Assembly (NCBI RefSeq): GCF_003122325.1
Contig: NZ_QFBC01000001.1
Span: 780,026-844,025, forward strand
Direction: 5' to 3'
DNA length: 64,000 nt
Source: Rhizobium album
GTDB taxonomy: Bacteria; Pseudomonadota; Alphaproteobacteria; Rhizobiales; Rhizobiaceae
Below the pieces are notes generated by a model. The model saw nothing but the letters and a program-made list of their open reading frames with translations. It was not told the origin of the DNA and searched no databases. How positions within the stretch are numbered: position 1 is the stretch's first letter; each line of letters opens with the position of its first letter. Positions 27,399 through 37,857 of the stretch are shown here, in pieces. A program made the position numbers and the translations under genes.

Positions 27399-28058
27399 TC
27401 AGCCGATGCTGACCAGCGTGCCCGTTTCATCGCTGGCCACGGGGCCGGTAAACACGGCGCGGCCATCACGCATCGACACCTTGCCTTCGGCCAAGAGTTT
27501 CAGCGCCAGCGGATAGGTCTTGTGTTCCACGGTCAGGACCCGGGCAGCCAGGGTGTCGGCGCTGTCGGTCGGCAGCACGGGTACGACGGCCTGGGCGATG
27601 ATCGGGCCTTCGTCCATGCCTTCGGTGACGAAATGCACGGTGCAGCCGGCCACCCGAACGCCGGCATCGATTGCCCGCTGGTGGGTGTGCAGGCCGGCAA
27701 ACAGCGGCAACAGCGACGGATGGATGTTGATCATCCGCCCTTCGTAGCGATTGATGAACGTGGCGGTCAAAAGCCGCATATAGCCGGCGAGGCAGAGGAT
27801 ATCGGGCGAAAGCGTGTCCAGTGCCGCAAAGATTGCCGCCTCATGCGCTTCCTTGCTGTCAAAGTCCTTGCGCACGAAGGTGAAGGTAGCGATGCCGAGC
27901 GCCTCCGCTTTGGCAATGCCACCGGCATCGGCCTTGTCGGAGATGACGCCGACGATTTCAGCGGGGAAGTCCGGCGCGGCGCAGGCCCTGACCAGCGCCA
28001 GCATGTTCGAGCCGCCCCCGGAAATGAAGACGACGACGCGTTTGCGCGAAGACGTCAT
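27399..28058 (-). CDS. purN: Phosphoribosylglycinamide formyltransferase PurN
   Basis: 219 aa. Transfers formyl from 10-formyl-THF to GAR in purine synthesis. [16 protein letters not shown] opens the fold; [13 protein letters not shown] is the formyl-THF signature including the catalytic His; [16 protein letters not shown] holds the active Asp. The ATG overlaps the purM stop by 4 bp. Standard alphaproteobacterial purMN order. Confidence 0.97.
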   Translation of the reverse strand: MTSSRKRVVVFISGGGSNMLALVRACAAPDFPAEIVGVISDKADAGGIAKAEALGIATFTFVRKDFDSKEAHEAAIFAALDTLSPDILCLAGYMRLLTATFINRYEGRMINIHPSLLPLFAGLHTHQRAIDAGVRVAGCTVHFVTEGMDEGPIIAQAVVPVLPTDSADTLAARVLTVEHKTYPLALKLLAEGKVSMRDGRAVFTGPVASDETGTLVSIG

Positions 28059-29128
28059 AGGGCGAGCGTGCCCTTGTAGACGGTGCCGGCGCCGCCTTCG
28101 GCGCGGGCGATCATCCGGCCGAGCGTCACGACGCTTTCTCCCTGAGCCTCAAGCGCCTGGCTGACTTTTGCGGCATCACCCTCGGCGACGACGACGATCA
28201 TGCCGATGCCGCAGTTGAACGTGCGCAGCATTTCAGTTGCGGCGACGCCGCCCGTCTTGGCGAGCCAGGAGAAGACCGGCGGCACGGAGACTGCGCCGAG
28301 GTCGATTTCGGCGGCAAGGTGCTTCGGCAGGACGCGCGGAATGTTTTCGGGGAAACCGCCGCCGGTGATGTGGGCCAGCGCCTTCAGCGCGCCGGTCTCG
28401 CGGATGGCGGCGAGCAGCGGCTTGACGTAGATGCGTGTCGGCGTCAGCAGCGCTTCGCCCAGAGACTTGCCGTCGGCGAAGGGGGCGGGCGCGTCCCAGG
28501 CGAGGCCGGAGAGGGTGACGATCTTGCGCACCAGCGAAAAGCCGTTCGAATGCACGCCCGAGGAGGAGAGGCCGAGAATGACGTCGCCTTCGCCGATATC
28601 GCCGGAAGGCAAAAGCTTGCCGCGTTCGGCCGCACCCACCGCAAAACCGGCAAGATCGTAATCGCCGTCGGAATACATGCCCGGCATTTCCGCCGTCTCG
28701 CCGCCGATCAGCGCGCAGCCCGCCTCGCGGCAGCCGGCGGCAATGCCGGTGACGATCGCAGCCCCCTGGTCCGGATCGAGCTTGCCGGTGGCGAAGTAGT
28801 CGAGGAACAACAGCGGCTCGGCGCCCTGCACGACAAGATCGTTGACGCACATGGCGACGAGGTCGATGCCGACGGTGTCGTGCCTGCCGGCATCGATGGC
28901 GATCTTCAGCTTGGTGCCGACGCCGTCATTGGCCGCGACGAGGATCGGGTCGTTGAAACCTGCGGCCTTGAGGTCGAACAGGCCGCCGAAGCCGCCGATC
29001 TCGCCGTCGGCGCCCGGGCGGCGCGTCGAGCGCACAGCCGGCTTGATCTTCTCCACCATCAGGTTGCCGGCATCGATATCGACGCCCGCATCGCTATAGG
29101 TCAAACCGTTCTTGCCCGACTGGCTCAT
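28055..29128 (-). CDS. purM: Phosphoribosylformylglycinamidine cyclo-ligase PurM
   Basis: 357 aa. ATP-dependent ring closure of FGAM to [23 protein letters not shown] is the standard opening, with [14 protein letters not shown] as the nucleotide block and [11 protein letters not shown] further in. I use the ATG at 29126-29128 ([15 protein letters not shown]) rather than a longer frame lacking conservation. First gene of purM-purN. Confidence 0.97.
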   Translation of the reverse strand: MSQSGKNGLTYSDAGVDIDAGNLMVEKIKPAVRSTRRPGADGEIGGFGGLFDLKAAGFNDPILVAANDGVGTKLKIAIDAGRHDTVGIDLVAMCVNDLVVQGAEPLLFLDYFATGKLDPDQGAAIVTGIAAGCREAGCALIGGETAEMPGMYSDGDYDLAGFAVGAAERGKLLPSGDIGEGDVILGLSSSGVHSNGFSLVRKIVTLSGLAWDAPAPFADGKSLGEALLTPTRIYVKPLLAAIRETGALKALAHITGGGFPENIPRVLPKHLAAEIDLGAVSVPPVFSWLAKTGGVAATEMLRTFNCGIGMIVVVAEGDAAKVSQALEAQGESVVTLGRMIARAEGGAGTVYKGTLAL

Positions 29129-29281
29129 GATGATCTCCGATCGCCCATCCGTGCGGTCAACATACCGCGTCATCTGCCGGTCGCAATTGCATGAGAAGGC
29201 CGTTTATGCAAGGCGTGAGCGGACGAAAGCCCCAGTTTCCCGCCGTTTCCCCATCCTTGTGGGGGATTTGCGGCGGCAGGG

Positions 29282-29310
29282 TTGACCATGTTTGCGCCTG
29301 CAGCCTAATT
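29282..29310 (+). promoter_or_regulatory. Predicted sigma-70-type promoter of the AI-2E/hdaA unit
   Basis: TTGACC at 29282-29287, exactly 17 bp, then CTAATT at 29305-29310. It matches the rhizobial CTTGAC-N17-CTATAT pattern well at -35 and moderately at -10. About 60 bp upstream of the AI-2E-family gene start. Confidence 0.5.
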
Positions 29311-29369
29311 GGGAACGCAGTCCGTGCGGTGCTTCATTGCGACCGGCACGCGGGTCAACGGGAACGATC

Positions 29370-30497
29370 ATGCCACAACATCTCAGCGGCAGCACGCTCA
29401 AGCGCCAGGTGTTCTTCTGGCTGTCGGTTCTGGTCGGCTTCATTTTCTTTCTGTTCCTGTTCAGCAGCATCCTGTTGCCCTTCATCGCCGGCATGGCAAT
29501 CGCCTATTTCCTCGATCCGGTCGCCGACCGGCTGGAGCGCCTGGGCCTCAGCCGCCTGATGGCGACGGTGGTCATCCTGGTGACGTTCCTGGTCGTCTTC
29601 GTGCTGGCGCTGATGATCCTCATCCCGGTGCTGGTCAACCAGTTCAACGAATTCGCGCAACGCCTGCCCGGCTATATCGAACAGCTGCGCAACCTGATTG
29701 CCGACACCCAGAATTCCGTCCTGCCCGACTGGGTGAAGGCCCAGCTCGTCACCATCAAGGACAATTTTTCCGGTATCCTGTCGGAAGGCATGCGTTTCCT
29801 CACCGGCCTGTTCGCCCAGCTCTGGAATTCCGGCAAGGCGATCGTCGACGTCATCTCGCTGCTGATCGTCACGCCGGTCGTTGCTTTCTACATGCTGCTC
29901 GACTGGGATCGCATGGTCGCCAAGGTCGATCGCTGGACGCCGCGCGATTATGTCGCCAGCGTTCGCCAGATCGCTCGCGAGATCGACCAGGCCGTCGCCG
30001 GCTTCATTCGCGGGCAGGGGTCGCTGTGCCTTATCCTCGGCATCTTCTACGCTGTCGGCCTGTCGCTGGTCGGGCTGAATTTCGGCCTGCTGATCGGGCT
30101 TTTCGCCGGCATGATCAGCTTCATTCCGTATGTCGGCTCGCTGGTCGGCCTGGTGCTGGCGGTCGGCGTCGCCATCGTGCAGTTCTGGCCCGATTACATC
30201 TGGGTCGGCGTCGTGCTGGCGGTTTTCTTCACCGGCCAGTTCATCGAGGGCAACATCCTGCAGCCCAAGCTCGTCGGCGAAAGCGTCGGCCTGCATCCGG
30301 TCTGGCTGATGTTCGCACTGTTTGCCTTCGGCGCCCTGTTCGGTTTCGTCGGCCTGCTGGTCGCCGTGCCGGCCGCCGCCGCCGTGGGCGTGCTTGTCCG
30401 CTTCGCGCTCTCCCGCTATCTTGACAGCGATCTCTATTACGGACGCGAGCGGCCCATGCCCTTTGTCCAACCGGTGAAAGAAGACGAGATCCCTTGA
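29370..30497 (+). CDS. AI-2E/PerM family membrane transporter
   Basis: 375 aa with about eight membrane helices in the family pattern: two N-terminal pairs, a central polar region (NEFAQRLPGYIEQLRNLIAD), then a GIFYAVGLSLVGL...GLFAGMISFIPYVGSLVGL cluster. The family includes TqsA (quorum signal export) and ion antiporters, so substrate is unknown. The start at 29370 gives MPQHLSGSTLKRQVFFWLSV. hdaA follows after 10 bp; this PerM-hda order is widespread, and the two are probably one operon. Confidence 0.9.
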   Translation: MPQHLSGSTLKRQVFFWLSVLVGFIFFLFLFSSILLPFIAGMAIAYFLDPVADRLERLGLSRLMATVVILVTFLVVFVLALMILIPVLVNQFNEFAQRLPGYIEQLRNLIADTQNSVLPDWVKAQLVTIKDNFSGILSEGMRFLTGLFAQLWNSGKAIVDVISLLIVTPVVAFYMLLDWDRMVAKVDRWTPRDYVASVRQIAREIDQAVAGFIRGQGSLCLILGIFYAVGLSLVGLNFGLLIGLFAGMISFIPYVGSLVGLVLAVGVAIVQFWPDYIWVGVVLAVFFTGQFIEGNILQPKLVGESVGLHPVWLMFALFAFGALFGFVGLLVAVPAAAAVGVLVRFALSRYLDSDLYYGRERPMPFVQPVKEDEIP

Positions 30498-30507
30498 GCC
30501 TACGACA

Positions 30508-31221
30508 ATGACCGATACCAAAAACACCGATGCAAGGCGCCGCGGTGCGGAGCAACTGACCTTGCGCTTCGGCCACGAGGAAGCGCGGGGTCGCGACGAC
30601 CTGCTGGTCAGCGATCCGCTGGCCGCTGCCGTGGCGATGGTTGACCGCTGGCCGCAATGGCCGTCGCCCGTCGTCATCCTGGCCGGGCCGGTGGGGTCCG
30701 GCAAGTCGCATCTCGCCAGCATCTGGCGCGACCACGCCCACGCCGTCGACATCGTGCCCCTGGCGGGCTCGGGGGCGTCGGAACAGGCAGCGGCCGGACC
30801 GGTCATCTTCGAGGATGCCGACAGGGTTGCCTTCGACGAAACCGAACTGTTCCACGTCATCAACAGCGTCCGCCAGCACGGCAACCACCTGCTGATGACC
30901 TCACGCCTCTGGCCGATGTCGTGGCCGGTGACGCTGCCGGATCTCAAGTCACGCCTGAAGGCGGCTTCGACCGTCGAAATCGGCGAGCCGGACGAAGATC
31001 TGCTGAGCCAGGTGATCGTCAAGCTCTTCGCCGACCGGCAGCTTTATATAGATGACAAACTCGTCGCCTATATCGTCAACCGCATGGAGCGGTCCCTGGA
31101 GGCGGCGCAGACCATCGTCGATCGCCTCGACCGTCTGGCGCTGGCCCGCGGAACGCGCATCACCCGGCCGCTGGCCGCGGAGGTCCTGAATGCGTTGGGA
31201 AACGACGATCCGCCCGATTGA
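30508..31221 (+). CDS. hdaA: DnaA regulatory inactivator HdaA
   Basis: 237 aa, DnaA-like AAA+ protein without the DNA-binding domain. Near the N-terminus QLTLRF (residues 16-21) fits the sliding-clamp binding motif. A Walker A-like AGPVGSGKSH and the VIFEDADR Walker B region follow, with a sensor-2 style RRL-like helix near the end. HdaA with the clamp stimulates ATP hydrolysis by DnaA and prevents re-initiation, as shown in Caulobacter. The stop codon touches the Pho box of ppk. Confidence 0.92.
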   Translation: MTDTKNTDARRRGAEQLTLRFGHEEARGRDDLLVSDPLAAAVAMVDRWPQWPSPVVILAGPVGSGKSHLASIWRDHAHAVDIVPLAGSGASEQAAAGPVIFEDADRVAFDETELFHVINSVRQHGNHLLMTSRLWPMSWPVTLPDLKSRLKAASTVEIGEPDEDLLSQVIVKLFADRQLYIDDKLVAYIVNRMERSLEAAQTIVDRLDRLALARGTRITRPLAAEVLNALGNDDPPD

Positions 31222-31250
31222 CTGTCATAGAAGTGTCGTCAAACTGTAAT
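31222..31250 (+). promoter_or_regulatory. Pho box upstream of ppk
   Basis: Three heptamers spaced 11 bp apart: CTGTCAT (31222), GTGTCGT (31233) and CTGTAAT (31244), with A-rich spacers AGAA and CAAA. This is the PhoB-binding direct-repeat pattern and begins immediately after the hdaA stop, 36 bp before the ppk ATG. It predicts induction of ppk-ppx by phosphate limitation. Confidence 0.85.
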
Positions 31251-31285
31251 ACGGGCCAAGGCGGACGAACACAAAGGGCAGGGTT

Positions 31286-33481
31286 ATGGATACGGTGGTA
31301 AAAGACATGCAGACCAGGGAGAGCGGTACGGCACCAGCGCCGGAGAACGAGCTTCTGAGCAGCCCGGCCCGCTTCATCAACCGGGAATTCTCCTGGCTGC
31401 AGTTCAACCGCCGCGTCCTGGAAGAAACGCTGAACACGGCCCACCCGCTTCTGGAACGTGTCCGCTTCCTGTCGATCTCGGCGGCGAACCTCGACGAATT
31501 CTTCATGGTGCGCGTCGCCGGCCTCGAGGGCCAGGTGCGGCAAAGCATCAACGTGCGCAGTCCGGACGGCAAGACGCCTGCCGAGCAGATGGAGGAGATC
31601 CTCAAGGAGATCGACAATCTGCAGATGGAGCAGCAGGCGTCGCTGGCGGTGTTGCAGCAATATCTCGCCAAGGAAGACATCCTCATCGTCCGCCCGGCCG
31701 CCTTGTCCGAGGACGACCGCACCTGGTTGACCGGTGAATTCGAGCAGTCGATGTTTCCGGTGCTGACGCCGCTGTCGATCGACCCGGCGCATCCATTTCC
31801 GTTCATCCCCAACCTCGGCTTTTCGATGGGCCTGCAACTCGTCAGCAAGCGCGACAAGGAGCCGATGACGGCGCTGCTGCGCCTGCCGACGGCACTCGAC
31901 CGCTTCGTGCGCCTGCCGGACGACGGCCCGGTGATCCGCTATATCACCCTGGAAGACGTCGTCGGCATGTTCATCCACAAGCTTTACCCCGGCTACGAGG
32001 TGAAGGGTTTCGGCACCTTCCGGCTCATCCGCGACAGCGATATCGAAGTCGAGGAAGAGGCCGAAGATCTGGTGCGCTACTTCGAGACGGCGCTGAAGCG
32101 CCGGCGTCGCGGTTCGGTCATCCGTATCGAGACGGATTCGGAAATGCCGGCATCGCTGCGCCAGTTCGTGGTGCAGGAACTCGGCGTGCCGGAAAACCGC
32201 GTCGCGGTGCTGCCCGGTCTGCTGGCGCTCAACACGCTGTCCGAGATCGCCAAGGCGCCGCGCGACGACCTGCGCTTCGAGCCCTACAATGCCCGATTTC
32301 CCGAGCGTGTCCGCGACCATGCCGGCGATTGTTTCGCCGCCATCCGCGAAAAGGACATGGTCGTCCACCACCCCTACGAATCCTTCGACGTCGTCGTCCA
32401 GTTTCTCCTCCAGGCTGCGCGCGATCCTGACGTTCTGGCGATAAAGCAGACGCTCTATCGCACCTCGAACGACAGCCCGATCGTCCGCGCCCTGATCGAT
32501 GCCGCCGAGGCCGGAAAATCGGTGACGGCGCTGGTGGAGTTGAAGGCGCGCTTCGACGAGGAGGCCAACATCCGCTGGGCGCGCGACCTGGAGCGGGCCG
32601 GCGTGCAGGTGGTCTTCGGCTTCATCGAATTGAAGACGCATGCCAAGATGTCGATGGTCGTCCGCCGCGAGGACGGCAAGCTGCGCACCTATTGCCACCT
32701 CGGCACCGGCAACTATCACCCGATCACCGCCAAGATTTACACCGACCTGTCGTTCTTCACCTGCAATCCGACGATTGCCCGCGACATGGCGAATGTCTTC
32801 AACTTCATCACCGGCTACGGCGAACCGGCGGCGAGCATGAAGCTTGCCGTCTCGCCATACACCATGCGCTCGCGCATCCTCAGCCATATCGAGGAAGAGA
32901 CCGTGCATGCCCGCAGCGGCGCGCCGGCGGCGATCTGGATGAAGATGAATTCGCTCGTCGATCCGCAGATCATCGATGCGCTCTACGAGGCGAGCAATGC
33001 CGGCGTCGAGATCGATCTCGTGGTGCGCGGCATCTGCTGCCTGCGCCCGCAGGTGCCCGGCCTTTCGGAAAACATCCGTGTCAAATCCATCGTCGGCCGC
33101 TTCCTGGAGCACAGCCGCATCTTCTGCTTCGGCAACGGTTTCGGCCTGCCGTCGGAAAGGGCGCTCGTCTATATCGGCTCGGCCGACATGATGCCGCGCA
33201 ATCTCGACCGGCGCGTCGAGACGCTGGTGCCGCTGATCAACCCGACGGTGCACGCGCAGGTCCTCTCCCAGATCATGCTGGGCAATCTGATTGACAACCA
33301 GCAGAGCTACGAGATATTGCCGGATGGTACATCCAGGCGCATGGAAGTGCGCCAAGGCGAAGAGCCTTTTAACGCGCAGCATTACTTCATGACCAATCCC
33401 AGCCTTTCAGGCCGGGGGGAGGCTCTGAACTCCAGTGCGCCCAAACTCATAGCCGGCTGGATTTCCGGCAAGAAGAGATAA
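31286..33481 (+). CDS. ppk: Polyphosphate kinase 1
   Basis: 731 aa, the normal PPK1 size. It makes polyphosphate from ATP reversibly through a phospho-His. Visible: [19 protein letters not shown] opening, [13 protein letters not shown] region, [14 protein letters not shown] with the phosphorylated His, HLGTGNYHP, and [14 protein letters not shown]. Preceded by a ribosome site (AAGGGCAGGG) and a Pho box. ppx follows after 10 bp, so synthesis and breakdown of polyphosphate are in one unit. Confidence 0.98.
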   Translation: MDTVVKDMQTRESGTAPAPENELLSSPARFINREFSWLQFNRRVLEETLNTAHPLLERVRFLSISAANLDEFFMVRVAGLEGQVRQSINVRSPDGKTPAEQMEEILKEIDNLQMEQQASLAVLQQYLAKEDILIVRPAALSEDDRTWLTGEFEQSMFPVLTPLSIDPAHPFPFIPNLGFSMGLQLVSKRDKEPMTALLRLPTALDRFVRLPDDGPVIRYITLEDVVGMFIHKLYPGYEVKGFGTFRLIRDSDIEVEEEAEDLVRYFETALKRRRRGSVIRIETDSEMPASLRQFVVQELGVPENRVAVLPGLLALNTLSEIAKAPRDDLRFEPYNARFPERVRDHAGDCFAAIREKDMVVHHPYESFDVVVQFLLQAARDPDVLAIKQTLYRTSNDSPIVRALIDAAEAGKSVTALVELKARFDEEANIRWARDLERAGVQVVFGFIELKTHAKMSMVVRREDGKLRTYCHLGTGNYHPITAKIYTDLSFFTCNPTIARDMANVFNFITGYGEPAASMKLAVSPYTMRSRILSHIEEETVHARSGAPAAIWMKMNSLVDPQIIDALYEASNAGVEIDLVVRGICCLRPQVPGLSENIRVKSIVGRFLEHSRIFCFGNGFGLPSERALVYIGSADMMPRNLDRRVETLVPLINPTVHAQVLSQIMLGNLIDNQQSYEILPDGTSRRMEVRQGEEPFNAQHYFMTNPSLSGRGEALNSSAPKLIAGWISGKKR

Positions 33482-33491
33482 CTGGAATTGC

Positions 33492-35012
33492 ATGGTTGAA
33501 TCTGAAGCTCAGGGGCGGCTACCTGGCATAGCTCCCGTTTCCGTCGTCGATATCGGTTCGAATTCCATTCGTCTGGTCATCTACGAGGGCTTGTCGCGGT
33601 CTCCGACCATTCTTTTCAACGAAAAGGTCTTGTGCGGCCTCGGCAAGGGAATGGCGCTGACGGGCAAGATGGACGAGGACAGCGTCCAGCGGGCGCTGTC
33701 GGCCCTGCATCGCTTCCGGGCGCTGTCGGACCAGGGACGGGCAAGGACCATGTACGTGCTCGCCACGGCGGCGGCGCGTGAATCGAGCAACGGCCCCGAC
33801 TTCATCCACGCCGCCGAGCAGATCCTCGGCCAGCCGGTGCGGGTTCTGTCCGGCGAGGAAGAGGCGCAGTTTTCGGCGCTCGGCATCATCAGCGGCTTTT
33901 ATGATCCCGACGGCATCGTCGGCGATCTCGGCGGCGGCTCCCTGGAACTGATCGACATCAAGGGCAAGGATTTCGGCAAGGGCATCACCCTGCCGCTCGG
34001 CGGCCTGCGCCTTTCCGAATATGCCGGCAACTCGCTGACCAAGGCGAGCAATTTCGCCCGAAAGCACATCAAGGGCGCCGATCTGCTGAAGAACGGCGCC
34101 GGCCGCACCTTCTATGCGGTGGGCGGCACCTGGCGCAACATCGCCAAGCTGCACATGGAGATGCGGCAATATCCGCTGCACATGATGCAGGGCTACGAAC
34201 TGTCGCTCGCCGAAGCGCTGCGCTTTCTCGACGAAGTGGTGCAATCGCGGGATTCGAAGAACCCCGCCTTCGCCGCCGTTTCCAAGAATCGCCGCGGCCT
34301 GCTTCCCTTTGGCGCCATCGCCATGCGCGAGGTCCTCGATGCGATGAAGCCGGCCAAGATCTCCTTCTCGGCGCAGGGCGTGCGCGAAGGATATCTTTAT
34401 TCGCTGCTGTCCGAAGACGAGCGCCGGATGGACCCGCTGCTGGCGGCGGCGGACGAACTGGCGATCCTGCGCGCCCGCTCCCCGGAGCATGCCCGCGAAC
34501 TGGCCGAATGGACCGGCCGGATGATACCCTATTTCGGCATCGAGGAAACCGTAGAAGAAAGCCGTTATCGCCAGGCCGCCTGCCTGCTGGCGGACATCAG
34601 TTGGCGCGCCCATCCGGATTATCGCGGCCTGCAGGCGCTGAACATCATCGCCCATTCCTCCTTCGTCGGTATCACCCATCCCGGCCGCGCCTTCATCGCG
34701 CTGACCAACTATTACCGTTTCGAAGGGCTGCACGACGACGGCGCCACCGGACCGCTGGCGGCAATCGCCACCCAGCACTATATCGACCGCGCCAAGCTGC
34801 TCGGCGGCCTTTTGCGGGTGGTTTACCTGTTCTCGGCCTCGATGCCCGGCATCGTCCGCCATCTCGGCCTGCGCCGCTCGAGCAACCCGGACATCGACCT
34901 CGAATTCGTCGTGCCGCACGACTATATCGGCTTTGCCGGCGAACGCCTGGACGGACGGCTGCAGCAACTGGGCAAGCTGACCGGGCGGCGGCTGGCTTTC
35001 GTGTTCGAGTAA
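33492..35012 (+). CDS. ppx: Exopolyphosphatase Ppx/GppA
   Basis: 506 aa, sugar-kinase/Hsp70-fold phosphatase that releases phosphate from polyphosphate ends (or the 5' phosphate of pppGpp). VVDIGSNSIRLVIYEG and GDLGGGSLELIDI are the two phosphate-binding loops. A C-terminal extension with HD-like character (roughly 320-480) is present. Co-transcribed with ppk. Ppx versus GppA activity cannot be decided by sequence. Confidence 0.95.
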   Translation: MVESEAQGRLPGIAPVSVVDIGSNSIRLVIYEGLSRSPTILFNEKVLCGLGKGMALTGKMDEDSVQRALSALHRFRALSDQGRARTMYVLATAAARESSNGPDFIHAAEQILGQPVRVLSGEEEAQFSALGIISGFYDPDGIVGDLGGGSLELIDIKGKDFGKGITLPLGGLRLSEYAGNSLTKASNFARKHIKGADLLKNGAGRTFYAVGGTWRNIAKLHMEMRQYPLHMMQGYELSLAEALRFLDEVVQSRDSKNPAFAAVSKNRRGLLPFGAIAMREVLDAMKPAKISFSAQGVREGYLYSLLSEDERRMDPLLAAADELAILRARSPEHARELAEWTGRMIPYFGIEETVEESRYRQAACLLADISWRAHPDYRGLQALNIIAHSSFVGITHPGRAFIALTNYYRFEGLHDDGATGPLAAIATQHYIDRAKLLGGLLRVVYLFSASMPGIVRHLGLRRSSNPDIDLEFVVPHDYIGFAGERLDGRLQQLGKLTGRRLAFVFE

Positions 35013-35135
35013 AGTTCATACGATCGCCTGTCGGTTGGAGAGGCGATGTGTTTGTCGAAGAAAAACGCGACACCGTCAGGGGTCGCCTACTTCGCTTGGG
35101 GCGGCCATGATCGACCGCCCCGACATTCTGGGCGA

Positions 35136-36494
35136 TTACTTCGCGTTCAGGAATTCGCCGGCTTCCAGCAGGCTGAATTCGTTGTTGTCGGCCTTGTCCA
35201 CGGCGCGGCCGGCGGAGAAGGGCAGGTTGTTGTCGTTGCCGATGATGATGTGGGTGGCGTCGACGCGGTCGACGTTCTCGATCGTCACGAACGGCATGTC
35301 GTAGATGCCTGCCTGGCTGCCGGCCTGCTTCTTGTTGTCGGGGTCCTCGATCTTCAGGAGGTCGATGTAGCCGATCTTGCGGGCGGCCTGGCCGACGTTT
35401 GCGTCGTTGAACTCGATCTTGTAGACGCGCTTCAGCACGGCCGGCGTGTCGAAGCAATCCGGCTGCGGCTGCTTCGGATCGGCGCAGGCCTTGTCCGGCG
35501 TGCCGGCGCCGTTGTCACGTTCGATCACGAGGGCGGTGGTTTCGTCCAGCATGTTGAAGTCGCCGATCGCCGCGCCCTTCTCGTCCAGCGGATAGAGCCA
35601 GCTGCGGCCCGTCCAGGCCTTGCCGGCGACGTCGAACTCGATGATGCGGGTCGCCGTCTTGCCGTCGGCCTTCTCGACCGAGCCGTCCTCGAGGAAGAGC
35701 GGGCCTTCGAGCAGGCCGTAGAGCTTGGAGCCGTCCTTGCTCATCGCCAGGCCTTCGAAGCCGCCGGAGCGCTTCAGGTTGAAGGCTGGCAGCTTTAGCG
35801 TCGGATTGGCCGGAACGGCCAGCGTCGGATTGTCTGGCGAGGTCACCGGCTTGCCGTCGACGAGCGTCGGGAAGACGTCGGTGAGGCGGCCTTCGGTGTC
35901 GAACTTCAGGAGGTAGGGACCGAATTCTTCGCCGATCCAGAAGCCGTCAGCGGTCGGCTGGATCGATTCGACGTCGAAGTCGGCGCCGGTCAGGTAACGC
36001 TTTTCAGCGCCTTCGAGGGTGATCGGGAACGGCGCCTTCTTGTCCGGGTCGGAGAGGAAGATGTGCTTGACGACGTCGGCCTTGCCGGTGGCCCAGTCGA
36101 ACTTGACGTTGTGCAGCATCAGCGCGGCGTCGGACGAATTCATCTTCGAGCCGAAACCGTTGTCGGAAAGCGACCAGAACGAGCCGTCCTCCATGGTCTT
36201 GATGCCGGAGAAGCCCTGCATCGGCTGGCCGTCGAAGGGCAGCTTGACGTCGGTGACGCGTGCGCCGTCCTTGCCCGGAACGGTGCCGAATGCCTCGGTG
36301 CGCTTGCGGTCGGGCGTCGTGAACTTGCCGGCGCTCTTCAGGAATTCGGGGGCATCGGCAGGGGCGGCAATGATGGTGTTTGCCGGAATGATGACCTGGC
36401 CGACCAGCTTGGCCTTGAACTCGGTTTCGTCGGCGAATGCCTGGCCGGCGAAGAGCAGGCCGAGTGCCGCGGACGTCAAAAGGATTTTGTTCAT
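35136..36494 (-). CDS. Secreted phytase-like esterase domain protein
   Basis: 452 aa with signal peptide (MNKILLTSAALGLLFAGQAFA). The mature protein matches the esterase-like/phytase-like beta-propeller family (GFSGIKTMEDGSFWSLSDNGFG; DFDVESIQPTADGFWIGEEFGPYLL; GGFEGLAMSKDG; DMPFVTIENVDRVD). Acidic residues in these repeats could bind Ca2+. Activity in this family is generally unproven, so phytate use is only a possibility. Located next to ppk-ppx convergently but lacking a Pho box that I can see. Confidence 0.85.
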   Translation of the reverse strand: MNKILLTSAALGLLFAGQAFADETEFKAKLVGQVIIPANTIIAAPADAPEFLKSAGKFTTPDRKRTEAFGTVPGKDGARVTDVKLPFDGQPMQGFSGIKTMEDGSFWSLSDNGFGSKMNSSDAALMLHNVKFDWATGKADVVKHIFLSDPDKKAPFPITLEGAEKRYLTGADFDVESIQPTADGFWIGEEFGPYLLKFDTEGRLTDVFPTLVDGKPVTSPDNPTLAVPANPTLKLPAFNLKRSGGFEGLAMSKDGSKLYGLLEGPLFLEDGSVEKADGKTATRIIEFDVAGKAWTGRSWLYPLDEKGAAIGDFNMLDETTALVIERDNGAGTPDKACADPKQPQPDCFDTPAVLKRVYKIEFNDANVGQAARKIGYIDLLKIEDPDNKKQAGSQAGIYDMPFVTIENVDRVDATHIIIGNDNNLPFSAGRAVDKADNNEFSLLEAGEFLNAK

Positions 36495-36610
36495 CGTTTC
36501 AACCCTATGGAATGGAGGATAACGATGGATGCGTTAAGGCGCGAAGATGTCGCTGAAATAAAGGTCCGGTGAAGCTTTGGTGACGGGCAACAACGGCGAC
36601 AACACGGATT

Positions 36611-37675
36611 CTACTCCGCCGGCTGCCCCACGATCCGCGCCTGCAGCAGGTTTGCAGCACTTTCGCGAACGCGCGTCAGCGCCATCACTCCGATCTTCTG
36701 GCCACGGCCGCGCAGGGCGTGTTCGCCGAGATAGTCGGCGTTGATCGTCGGCGGCAGCGTCAGGCGCTGGGCCAGTTCCTCCGAGATCAGCACGGGCCGC
36801 TCCAGCGAACGGCAGAGGCTTTCCAGCCGGGCCGTGGTGTTCACCGTGTCGCCGAAATAGGCGATCTTGTGGTGGTCGACGCCGATTTCGGCGGTGATGA
36901 TCTCGCCGCCGTGCAGGGCCGCGCGCAAACGCGGCATCTGGCCGAACTTGGCGATCCATTTGCCCGAATTGCCCTCGATCTGCTCGATGATTTCGAAGAC
37001 GCAGTTGACGCAGCGGGCATGCTTGATGCCGCGCTCCAGCGGCCAGGTGATGATCACCGCATCGCCGATATAGTCGTCGATCGCACCCCTGTATCGGCGG
37101 ACGGGCTCGGCAAGCGCGGTAAACAGGGCGGCCAGGAATTGCTGGGTGCGCAGGTCGCCGTGCTTTTCGGCAAAGGAGGTCGAGCCGACCAGGTCGATGA
37201 ACAGGAACACCCGTTCTTCCTGAACCGGCTTGCGATAGCGGCCGAGCAGCAGGTTGGTGAAGATGTCGCGGCCGAGAAGTTCGCGGACGCGCAGGATGAA
37301 GGTGATCGTGCCGGTGACGACGAAGGTGTAGATCACCACGTTCCACGGCAGGATGAAGATTTCCTTCCATGGCTCCGAAATGGCACCGACGAGATTGAGC
37401 ACCGTTCCGCCGGCGATATAACCGGCAAGGATCAGGATGTAATAGGCAATCATCGACAAAAGCAGGAAGGCCGGTGTCGACAGCCCGTGCAGCCAGGCAT
37501 GGAAGCGCGGCAGCGCCACGCGCCGCTCGAAGGCGATCAGCGGCATGCCGATGAAAAGGGAAAAGATCGCGCCGATCACCGGACGGCCGCCGTAGACGAG
37601 CATGCTGTAGACAACGCCACTCAGCGCGACTGCGGCCACGACTAGGGTCCAGGAAATGATGGCATCCCGTTTCAT
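36611..37675 (-). CDS. Class III adenylate/guanylate cyclase with membrane domain
   Basis: 354 aa. Residues 1 to about 135 hold four membrane helices with no obvious periplasmic domain, followed by a class III catalytic domain. FIDLVGSTSFAEKHG and DDYIGDAVIITW carry the two metal-binding Asp; FGDTVNTTARLE has the Asn-Arg transition-state pair. The site therefore looks complete. Such four-helix cyclases are numerous in rhizobia. Which nucleotide is cyclised and by what signal is unknown. Confidence 0.9.
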   Translation of the reverse strand: MKRDAIISWTLVVAAVALSGVVYSMLVYGGRPVIGAIFSLFIGMPLIAFERRVALPRFHAWLHGLSTPAFLLLSMIAYYILILAGYIAGGTVLNLVGAISEPWKEIFILPWNVVIYTFVVTGTITFILRVRELLGRDIFTNLLLGRYRKPVQEERVFLFIDLVGSTSFAEKHGDLRTQQFLAALFTALAEPVRRYRGAIDDYIGDAVIITWPLERGIKHARCVNCVFEIIEQIEGNSGKWIAKFGQMPRLRAALHGGEIITAEIGVDHHKIAYFGDTVNTTARLESLCRSLERPVLISEELAQRLTLPPTINADYLGEHALRGRGQKIGVMALTRVRESAANLLQARIVGQPAE

Positions 37676-37857
37676 AGAGCGATCCAGCAGTTTTGGCCGG
37701 CGCTTTCAAGCCCGGACACCATTTGAGCGAATATAGGTGGCTGCGACCGGCTTCGCCAGCGATTCGGCCTCGCCCCGGCGGAAATCTCCGCTGCCCAAAG
37801 CAATTCCAGCACAAGCAAGAGGCGGTTTGCACCCGGAATTGCGTAAGAACAAAGGCT

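Noticed and set aside
35035..35304. Small plus-strand frame after ppx
   Set aside because: Mostly antisense to the phytase-like gene and lacks a ribosome site.
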